Positions 1 to 4,812 of a DNA stretch of 5,158 nt are shown here, one piece after another (the stretch's first letter is position 1; each line of letters opens with the position of its first letter). The stretch lies in NCBI GenBank assembly GCA_013298375.1, contig JAAFHM010000373.1, positions 1-5,158 of the forward strand. Direction: 5' to 3'. The translations under genes were made by a program, and so were the position numbers. The notes below the pieces were generated by a model. It did no database searches. It saw nothing but the letters and a program-made list of their open reading frames with translations, and was not told the origin of the DNA. This stretch comes from Ignavibacteria bacterium (GTDB lineage: Bacteria > Bacteroidota > Ignavibacteria > Kapaibacteriales > UBA4661).

Positions 1-21
1 CTGGCACTTATTGAAGAGTAA
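1..21 (+). CDS. possible C-terminal tail of an upstream gene (partial)
   Basis: Reading from base 1 gives LALIEE followed by a TAA stop at 19-21, 27 bases before the purC start. This would fit the last codons of a co-directional upstream gene running into purC. Six codons are far too few to identify a family, and another frame is also open from base 2 to the TGA overlapping the purC start. This is only a position worth checking against flanking sequence. Confidence 0.3.
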   Translation: MALIEE

Positions 22-48
22 CGCTTATTCCTCACATTTTCACGAACC

Positions 49-918
49 ATGATTGAATCTCATTTCCCCACCCTCCACCCTTTCCGACGCGGCAAAGTAC
101 GCGACGTGTACGACCTCGGTACGAAGTTACTGATGGTTGCCAGTGACCGTATTTCCGCCTTCGATGTCGTGATGGCACAGCCCGTACCGCAAAAAGGCGC
201 ACTTCTGACGAGTATTTCCCTCTTTTGGTTCGCACAAACACGCCCGATTGTGCGCAATCACTTCATCACTGCCAATGTGGACGAATATCCGGCGGAATGC
301 AGTCAATATGCCGATGAATTGCGCGGTCGTTCAATGCTTGTTGAAAAAACAGCACCATTGGCGATTGAGTGCGTCGTGCGGGGATATTTGGCGGGGTCGG
401 GCTGGAAAGAATATCAAGCATCGCAAACTGTTTGCGGAATCAAGCTCCCAAGCGGTCTAGAAGAATCCTCGCAACTCCCAGAGCCAATTTTCACACCCGC
501 TACGAAAGCTGAAACAGGGCATGATGAAAATATTTCTTTTGAAGAAGCGGCGCTTATCGTTGGGCAAGAAACAGCAGCATTGGTGAGGGATTTGAGCCTA
601 CGGCTTTATCAATTTGCGGCAGATTTTGCGGCAAAGCGGGGGATTATTCTGGCAGATACGAAATTTGAGTTTGGAGTGGACAGCACAGGAGAAATTATTT
701 TGATTGACGAAGCACTTACGCCCGATTCTTCACGCTTTTGGCTCAAAGAAGAGTGGCAGCCGGGCAAACCGCAAATGAATTTCGACAAACAAATTCTACG
801 GGATTATCTCGAAACGCTAGACTGGAACAAGCAGTATCCGCCACCAACCTTGCCACAAGCGATTGTCGAAAAGACTGCTGCGAAGTATCAAGAAGCGCTG
901 GAACGCTTGACGAAATAA
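49..918 (+). CDS. purC: SAICAR synthase (phosphoribosylaminoimidazole-succinocarboxamide synthase)
   Basis: This cytosolic enzyme of de novo purine synthesis joins CAIR and aspartate, using ATP, to make SAICAR. The 289-residue product carries the family landmarks in order: GKVRDVY (15-21, N-terminal nucleotide-binding region), SDRISAFD (32-39), signature 1 IECVVRGYLAGSGW (106-119), FTPATKAETGHDENI (148-162 region), signature 2 LADTKFEFG (201-209) and DEALTPDSSRFW (220-231). It is longer than the roughly 240-residue enterobacterial form and matches the longer type of about 290-300 residues found in yeast and many bacteria. The ATG at 49 leaves only a few residues before the conserved N-terminal motif, so the start is reasonable although no Shine-Dalgarno sequence precedes it. 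No other pur gene is visible. The reading frame is intact, and a hairpin follows 24 bases after the stop. Confidence 0.97.
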   Translation: MIESHFPTLHPFRRGKVRDVYDLGTKLLMVASDRISAFDVVMAQPVPQKGALLTSISLFWFAQTRPIVRNHFITANVDEYPAECSQYADELRGRSMLVEKTAPLAIECVVRGYLAGSGWKEYQASQTVCGIKLPSGLEESSQLPEPIFTPATKAETGHDENISFEEAALIVGQETAALVRDLSLRLYQFAADFAAKRGIILADTKFEFGVDSTGEIILIDEALTPDSSRFWLKEEWQPGKPQMNFDKQILRDYLETLDWNKQYPPPTLPQAIVEKTAAKYQEALERLTK

Positions 919-942
919 ACCACTGATGATTTGGTCATGATT

Positions 943-976
943 GAGGGTCTGCCTTCTTAGGCAGGCTCTCGTTTCT
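943..976 (+). terminator. hairpin downstream of purC, terminator-like with weak T tail
   Basis: Bases 943-954 pair with 959-970 to give a 12-bp stem with a TCTT loop. It contains two G-U wobbles (G946 with T967, T948 with G965) and is otherwise Watson-Crick. It starts 24 bases after the purC stop, where a terminator would be expected, but the following GTTTCTG is only weakly T-rich. It could be a rho-independent terminator with a poor tail, a 3' mRNA-stabilising hairpin, or one unit of a dispersed palindromic repeat. A related hairpin in inverted orientation ends at 1045. Confidence 0.5.
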
Positions 977-1015
977 GAAGAGCGGTTTTGTGCTGCACCG
1001 CACTAGGCGCTGTAC

Positions 1016-1045
1016 CGAGAGCCTCGCTAGGAAGCGAGGCCCTCG
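1016..1045 (-). terminator. hairpin downstream of hppD, terminator-like without T tail
   Basis: On the minus strand 1045-1033 pairs with 1028-1016 in a 13-bp stem with a TCCT loop. The stem is complete on that strand because position 1041/1020 is a G-U pair there, whereas on the plus strand it would be an A-C mismatch. The structure therefore fits an RNA made leftward from hppD, whose stop is 33 bases upstream. The bases that follow (GTACAGCG on the minus strand) are not T-rich, so classic intrinsic termination is uncertain; RNA 3'-end protection or a REP-like element is equally possible. Confidence 0.45.
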
Positions 1046-1078
1046 AAACTGGCTGGCTACGATGGTAATACTATTCCG

Positions 1079-2215
1079 CTATAAATTTCCCCGCCGCGCC
1101 TGTTCGCGCTCAATCGCCTCAAAGAGCGCTTTGAAATTCCCTTTGCCAAAGGATTTCGCACCTTTGCGTTGGATAATCTCAAAAAACATCGTCGGACGGT
1201 CTTGAACAGGCTTCGTGAAGATTTGTAGTAAATAGCCTTCTTCATCGCGGTCAACAAGAATATTCAAGTCTTTGAGTGGCTGTAAATCCTCTTCAATCGC
1301 ACCAACACGCTCAAGCAAGTCTTCGTAGTAGGTCTCCGGTACTGTCAAAAACTCCACACCGCGTTTGCGAAGTTCGCCGACGGTATGCAGAATGTCTTTG
1401 GTCTCAATAGCAATATGCTGAACGCCAGCGCCTTCGTAGAACTCCAAATACTCGTCAATCTGCGATTTACGCTTGCCTTCTGCCGGTTCATTAATGGGGA
1501 ATTTCACATAACCATTGCCATTGGATACTACTTTCGACATCAGTGCCGAATATTCCGTCGAAATATCACTATCATCAAACGTGATAAGGAGTTTGAAGCC
1601 CATCGCATCTTCATAAAATTTCACCCATTCGTCCATTTTGCCCAATTCCACATTGCCAACGCAATGGTCAACGTGTAAGAGTCCGACTGGCGTTGTGGGA
1701 AAGAAACTCTGGCGCGGCTCATAGCCTGGCATAAACGTCCCTTTGTAGTTCTTTCGCTCAACAAAGGTGTGAAGCGTCTCGCCGTAGGTGTGAATTGACG
1801 CAACAACGACTTCACCGTGTTCGTCCGTCAGTGTACGCGGCGGCGCAGCAGGTGTAGCGCCACGATTGACGGTTTCATACAATGATTTTTCAGCATCATC
1901 CACCCACAGTGCCATGACTTTCACGCCGTCACCATGTTTGCGGACGTGTTCGGCGATGGGCGAATCGGAGCGCGTTGCTCCGGTGATAATCAAGCGCACT
2001 TTGTTTTGCTTCAGAACGTAGGAAACACGGTCTCGAACACCCGTTTCCGGTCCTGCGTAGGCGATACATTCAAAGCCAAAGGCTGCTTGATAGTAATACG
2101 CTGTTTGCTTGGCATTGCCGACGTACAGTTCAAGATAATCGGTGCCATTGAGCGGCAAAAAATCAACAAGATGTGCTTGTGCTGGCGCTTGGGCGAGTGT
2201 TTGAGTGGATTCCAT
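1079..2215 (-). CDS. hppD: 4-hydroxyphenylpyruvate dioxygenase
   Basis: This non-heme Fe(II) enzyme converts 4-hydroxyphenylpyruvate and O2 to homogentisate and CO2. It is the second step of tyrosine catabolism and also supplies precursor for tocopherol/plastoquinone-type quinones or pyomelanin. The 378-residue product has two vicinal-oxygen-chelate halves: an N-terminal half beginning NGTDYLELYVGNAKQ (24-38) and a catalytic half from about 178. The iron ligands are visible as His184 in HVDHCVGNV, His267 in GVQHIAIE and Glu346 in MFFEII. The C-terminal FGKGNFKALFEAIE (356-369) helix that closes the active site is typical of HPPD rather than glyoxalases and argues against hydroxymandelate synthase. 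Length is normal. The ATG at 2215 has no Shine-Dalgarno sequence. It lies 85 bases downstream of nuoC on the same strand; no homogentisate dioxygenase, fumarylacetoacetase or tyrosine aminotransferase gene is present here. Confidence 0.96.
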   Translation of the reverse strand: MESTQTLAQAPAQAHLVDFLPLNGTDYLELYVGNAKQTAYYYQAAFGFECIAYAGPETGVRDRVSYVLKQNKVRLIITGATRSDSPIAEHVRKHGDGVKVMALWVDDAEKSLYETVNRGATPAAPPRTLTDEHGEVVVASIHTYGETLHTFVERKNYKGTFMPGYEPRQSFFPTTPVGLLHVDHCVGNVELGKMDEWVKFYEDAMGFKLLITFDDSDISTEYSALMSKVVSNGNGYVKFPINEPAEGKRKSQIDEYLEFYEGAGVQHIAIETKDILHTVGELRKRGVEFLTVPETYYEDLLERVGAIEEDLQPLKDLNILVDRDEEGYLLQIFTKPVQDRPTMFFEIIQRKGAKSFGKGNFKALFEAIEREQARRGNL

Positions 2216-2260
2216 GGACGGCGTTGAAATGAAGAGTTTTATGAAAAATTGAGCAAGGAT

Positions 2261-2288
2261 AAAAAAATGCCATTGAGAAGGTGCATTT
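2261..2288 (-). terminator. weak AT-rich hairpin with T run between nuoC and hppD
   Basis: On the minus strand AAATGC (2288-2283) can pair with GCATTT (2270-2265) across a 12-base loop. The right arm runs on into a total of seven T residues (2267-2261). It sits 12 bases after the nuoC stop, so it could act as a leaky terminator that reduces read-through into hppD. The stem is only six pairs and AT-rich, so this may be chance. Confidence 0.25.
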
Positions 2289-2300
2289 GCCTAAAGCGAT

Positions 2301-2822
2301 TTAATACTGCGGATTCTTCTCCGGCATCGGCAAAGATCCGGGAATGCCCATAAGCGGAAAATCTTTGCGGAGCGGGTATAACGGCTCGGCGGTTTCGGGA
2401 TCAACAAAGTCCTCCGGCATATAGAAACGGCGCAAATCGGGATGACCGTCAAAAATAATGCCGTACATATCAAATGTTTCGCGTTCGTACCAATTTGCCG
2501 CTTCGTAAATGCCTGTCACTGATGGGCAGTGCGGGTCGTCGTATTCGTCCAAGCACACTTTGAGACAAATCCGCGTGGTCGTTGCTAGAGAAAAAAGGAC
2601 ATACACGGTTTCAAAACGGTTTTTACGGCGGAAATAATCCACCGCCGTAATGTCAATAAGAAGGTCAAACGCCGTGCGTGGATTTTGTTGAAGTTCGCGC
2701 ACCGCCTCAAGAAGGTCGCCTTTGTCAATCATAAAGGTTGTCTCGCCGCGATGCTCAATCACGTCAACCGTGCCGCAAATCGGCGCGAGAACTTGCAAAA
2801 TCGTCTCTTTTGTTAGTGCCAT
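2301..2822 (-). CDS. nuoC: NADH-quinone oxidoreductase subunit C (complex I, 30 kDa subunit)
   Basis: NuoC is a cofactor-free peripheral-arm subunit of respiratory complex I. It packs against NuoD and helps position the arm above the quinone site. The 173-residue protein has the typical alpha/beta N-terminal domain, with LLIDITAVDYF at 54-64 leading into a strand with RFETVYVLFSL (69-79). The family signature follows: WYERETFDMYGI (111-122), then HPDLRRFYMPEDF (127-139). It ends with YPLRKDFPL (149-157). The length is within the range for unfused NuoC and the protein ends shortly after the conserved RKDFPL, so it is complete and not a NuoCD fusion. The ATG at 2822 lacks a Shine-Dalgarno sequence. 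It is 32 bases downstream of the fatty-acid hydroxylase and 85 upstream of hppD. No nuoA, nuoB or nuoD flanks it, which is unusual because these genes are commonly adjacent. Confidence 0.95.
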   Translation of the reverse strand: MALTKETILQVLAPICGTVDVIEHRGETTFMIDKGDLLEAVRELQQNPRTAFDLLIDITAVDYFRRKNRFETVYVLFSLATTTRICLKVCLDEYDDPHCPSVTGIYEAANWYERETFDMYGIIFDGHPDLRRFYMPEDFVDPETAEPLYPLRKDFPLMGIPGSLPMPEKNPQY

Positions 2823-2854
2823 AGTTTGACCAAAAATAGAGGGGGTGAGAAAAA

Positions 2855-3616
2855 TTAAATTTTTTCTTTTTCATTGATTTCTGAGCTTTTGGCATCATTT
2901 TTGAGGTATTCAGGTACAGTTCCGATAACATAATCCCAAAGCGGATTGCTGACCCCGTATGCTGTATCGCTGTCTTGGTAGTGATGGCGCATATGGTACG
3001 TTTTCAAAAAACGACCAAATTTGCTTTTCATTGGCAAGTGATGGGTGGCGTAATGAATGGAATCATAAAGCATATACCCAACAATAAAGCCACAAAAAAC
3101 GCCATTGGTATATGCTCCCAAAGCAGCATAAAACGCACCATAGAACAGTAAGGCAAGCGGAATACTGACGAGTAGCGGCATGACAAGGCGCGTGGAATCA
3201 CGCGGATAGTCGTGGTGAATACCGTGAACCAGAAAATGTACTTCTTTGCCAATTTCTGATTTTGGATGATAATGAAACACCCAACGGTGCAAAACATACT
3301 CCGTCAACGTCCAAACGGCTACGCCTACGGCAAACAGACCTAGCGTCCAAAGTGCGCCCAGCGCCAAGACGGAAAAATATGCTGTTGCAGCAGTAACAGG
3401 AATAAAGGTTACAAGCGGTGTTACGGGATGGATGTGAGAAAAATATTCGAGAACGGGATTCTGAAAAAGAGGTATGGTCTCGTCTTTATTGGAGACAAAA
3501 CGCCCTTTTTTTGTGGCTTGTTCATGCGCTTGAATGCGATGTGCTTCCATAAAATGGTGGTAATGATGAAAAAGGTGAAAGAGAAGGAAATGCAAACGAT
3601 TATGACCGTATATCAT
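2855..3616 (-). CDS. membrane fatty acid hydroxylase (FA2H/sterol desaturase superfamily)
   Basis: This is an integral-membrane di-iron hydroxylase of the FA2H/Scs7 type, which in known members 2-hydroxylates fatty acyl chains of membrane lipids using O2. The His ligands are clustered as expected: HRWVFH (110-115), HFLVHGIHH (127-135), HYATHH (188-193) and HMRHH (208-212). Hydrophobic membrane segments occupy roughly 64-85, 88-108, 145-168 and 170-187. The C-terminus (about 236-253) is charged and Lys/Glu-rich. The longest form has 253 residues; the first 22 are unusually His- and Phe-rich. A second ATG at 3550 (residue 23) would give a 231-residue protein nearer the size of many bacterial relatives. 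Neither start has a Shine-Dalgarno sequence, so the start is unresolved. The substrate cannot be read from sequence; sphingolipid, lipid A acyl chain or another lipid are possible, and carotenoid hydroxylases share the fold. It heads the leftward cluster with nuoC 32 bases downstream. Confidence 0.85.
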   Translation of the reverse strand: MIYGHNRLHFLLFHLFHHYHHFMEAHRIQAHEQATKKGRFVSNKDETIPLFQNPVLEYFSHIHPVTPLVTFIPVTAATAYFSVLALGALWTLGLFAVGVAVWTLTEYVLHRWVFHYHPKSEIGKEVHFLVHGIHHDYPRDSTRLVMPLLVSIPLALLFYGAFYAALGAYTNGVFCGFIVGYMLYDSIHYATHHLPMKSKFGRFLKTYHMRHHYQDSDTAYGVSNPLWDYVIGTVPEYLKNDAKSSEINEKEKI

Positions 3617-3657
3617 GACCGCTTACAAAAAATATCATCAAATTTGCAAAATCTCTT

Positions 3658-3685
3658 CCGTTCTTGTGCGATTTTCCATGAACGG
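3658..3685. promoter_or_regulatory. perfect 6-bp inverted repeat in the divergent intergenic region
   Basis: CCGTTC (3658-3663) and GAACGG (3680-3685) form a perfect inverted repeat with a 16-base spacer. It lies 42 bases upstream of the longest hydroxylase start and about 170 bases upstream of terC. Its arms, about two helical turns apart centre to centre, would suit a dimeric repressor or activator, but no cognate regulator is known and no convincing -35/-10 pair was found around it. Chance is possible. Confidence 0.25.
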
Positions 3686-3725
3686 TAACAGATTTTTACT
3701 AAATTACGGAATAATTTGGAAACAT

Positions 3726-3763
3726 AATGCACGAAATTTGCCCCCTCTCAGCTTTGGTGCATT
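3726..3763. promoter_or_regulatory. 7-bp inverted repeat in the region upstream of terC
   Basis: AATGCAC (3726-3732) and GTGCATT (3757-3763) form a perfect 7-bp inverted repeat. Pairing can continue, after one mismatch, with AAA (3734-3736) and TTT (3753-3755). The 18 bases from TTTG through the C-rich middle form the loop. It could be a leader-RNA stem or a protein-binding site. CATAAT at 3723-3728 resembles a -10 box, but no good -35 lies at the right distance, so promoter placement is unknown. Confidence 0.3.
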
Positions 3764-3785
3764 GATGACTACTCAATAATAACTC

Positions 3786-3827
3786 ACGCGAAACTCTGTG
3801 GCAGTGCGGTTCTCCGCGTTTTTCTTA
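3786..3827 (+). promoter_or_regulatory. terminator-like hairpin in the terC leader
   Basis: ACGCG (3786-3790) pairs with CGCGT (3815-3819). Alternatively, the smaller GCGG (3806-3809)/CCGC (3814-3817) stem forms with a TTCT loop. The two use overlapping bases, so they are mutually exclusive. Both are followed directly by TTTTTCTT (3819-3826). This resembles a short attenuator or a terminator just ahead of the terC ribosome binding site. Some TerC-family genes are controlled by the manganese yybP-ykoY riboswitch, but I cannot recognise that consensus here. Confidence 0.3.
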
Positions 3828-3841
3828 GCGGCTTTTTACTG

Positions 3842-3846
3842 AAGGA
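3842..3846 (+). promoter_or_regulatory. Shine-Dalgarno sequence of terC
   Basis: AAGGA ends seven bases before the ATG at 3854, which is standard spacing and fixes the terC start. It is the only clear Shine-Dalgarno sequence among the six gene starts in the window. Confidence 0.7.
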
Positions 3847-3853
3847 TACAGCC

Positions 3854-4798
3854 ATGCCCGTACAAACTTATTGGTGGATAGGCTTCCACATTTTTATTTT
3901 TCTCATGTTAGCGCTGGATCTCGGCGTTTTTCATCGGAAAACTCATACCGTTTCCATGCGCGAAGCACTCTCGTGGAGCGCTGTTTGGATAAGCCTTGCA
4001 CTTGCCTTTAATATTGGGGTGTATTTTGTGATGGGGCACGATGCAGGACTGGAATTTCTCGCCGGATACCTCTTGGAAGAATCACTTAGTGTTGACAATC
4101 TCTTCGTTTTTCTTCTCGTATTTTCCTATTTCAAAGTTCCCGCTGACTATCAACACAAAGTTCTCTTTTGGGGGATTGTTGGAGCGTTGATAATGCGAGC
4201 TTTATTTATTGGCGTTGGGGCGGTACTGATTGCACAATTTCATTATGTCCTCTATCTTTTTGGTATTTTTCTCGTTATCACGGGGATTCGCATGGCATTT
4301 GACAAAGGCGAAGAGGTCAACCCCGAAAATAATATCCTCGTCAAACTCTTTCGCCGCTTCTTTCCTGTCAGCGATAAATATCACGGCAGCAATTTTTTCA
4401 TTATTGATAACGACGGTGTGCGCAAAGCGACGCTACTCTTTATCGTTTTGCTCATTGTTGAAGCAACCGATATTCTCTTTGCCGTGGACTCCATTCCAGC
4501 AGTTTTTGCCGTGACGCAAGACCCCTTTATCGTCTATACGTCGAACATCTTTGCCATTCTTGGCTTGCGCTCCTTGTATTTTGCGCTTGCCGGAATTATG
4601 AATCTTTTCCATTACCTCAAATTCGGGCTTTCGATTATTCTCACCTTTATCGGGGTGAAAATGTTGGTTGTGGATTTGTATAAAATTCCCACAAGCGCAG
4701 CACTCGGCTTTGTCGTATTTGTCCTTGTGGCATCGGTTATTGCTTCGGTCATCTGGCCCAAAGCAGAAGAATCGAAAGAAGCCGAACAAAACGTCTAA
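3854..4798 (+). CDS. terC: TerC/Alx-family integral membrane protein, probable metal (Mn2+) exporter
   Basis: TerC-family inner-membrane proteins include Alx and the manganese exporters MeeF/YkoY; other members are linked to tellurium resistance and to metal loading of secreted enzymes. The 314-residue product is full length, with about eight or nine hydrophobic segments: near 8-25, 38-60, 66-92, 103-127, 130-147, 191-219, 227-246, 256-274 and 281-301. Family motifs are EESLSVDNLFVF (75-86) and EATDILFAVDSIPAVFAV (203-220), carrying the conserved acidic residues Glu76, Asp81, Asp206 and Asp212 expected to line the ion path. IFAILGLRSLYF (232-243) is also typical. A charged cytosolic loop (about 148-190) joins the two halves and the tail is acidic. 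The Shine-Dalgarno sequence supports the ATG. It is transcribed divergently from the hydroxylase and is 14 bases upstream of the lpxH-like gene. The metal transported is inferred from family members. Confidence 0.92.
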   Translation: MPVQTYWWIGFHIFIFLMLALDLGVFHRKTHTVSMREALSWSAVWISLALAFNIGVYFVMGHDAGLEFLAGYLLEESLSVDNLFVFLLVFSYFKVPADYQHKVLFWGIVGALIMRALFIGVGAVLIAQFHYVLYLFGIFLVITGIRMAFDKGEEVNPENNILVKLFRRFFPVSDKYHGSNFFIIDNDGVRKATLLFIVLLIVEATDILFAVDSIPAVFAVTQDPFIVYTSNIFAILGLRSLYFALAGIMNLFHYLKFGLSIILTFIGVKMLVVDLYKIPTSAALGFVVFVLVASVIASVIWPKAEESKEAEQNV

Positions 4799-4812
4799 AC
4801 AACTGTTCTGCA

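Larger units (their letters stand above)
943..1045. repeat. inverted pair of related hairpin units between convergent genes
   Basis: The 29 bases at 943-971 (+) and the reverse complement of 1016-1044 match at 23 positions. Both read GAGGG at the start and AGGCTCTCG at the end. Each folds into its own 12-13-bp stem with a 4-base loop (TCTT and TCCT). The stem differences are compensatory: two adjacent G-C/C-G pairs are swapped on both arms, and one T-G wobble becomes C-G. The unit symmetry axis is near 993.5, and AGGCTCTCG (963-971) can alternatively pair with CGAGAGCCT (1016-1024). This architecture resembles paired REP/BIME-type elements or back-to-back terminators. No other copy lies in the window, so dispersed-repeat status is unproven. 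It occupies most of the gene-free stretch 919-1078; nothing else is recognisable in 1046-1078. Confidence 0.65.

Noticed and set aside
990..1205. 71-codon plus-strand open frame starting in the hairpin region
   Set aside because: It runs over the inverted hairpins and then antisense to the 3' end of hppD; it is Arg/Ser-rich without domain features.
1385..2227. Plus-strand open frames of about 97 codons (1385-1678, 1934-2227)
   Set aside because: They are antisense to hppD, whose catalytic residues and full-length match make it the real gene; the frames show no recognisable domain.
3428..3688. 86-codon plus-strand open frame
   Set aside because: It is mostly antisense to the hydroxylase N-terminus, has no Shine-Dalgarno sequence, and does not resemble any family.
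3695..3728. Sigma-70 promoter formed by TTTACT (3695-3700) and CATAAT (3723-3728)
   Set aside because: The spacing is 22 bases, too long for a standard promoter, and the Bacteroidota-type TAnnTTTG box is also absent in correct form.
3690..3853. yybP-ykoY manganese riboswitch upstream of terC
   Set aside because: It was expected from known TerC-family genes, but the conserved aptamer segments could not be found by eye. A covariance-model search would be needed to exclude a divergent form.
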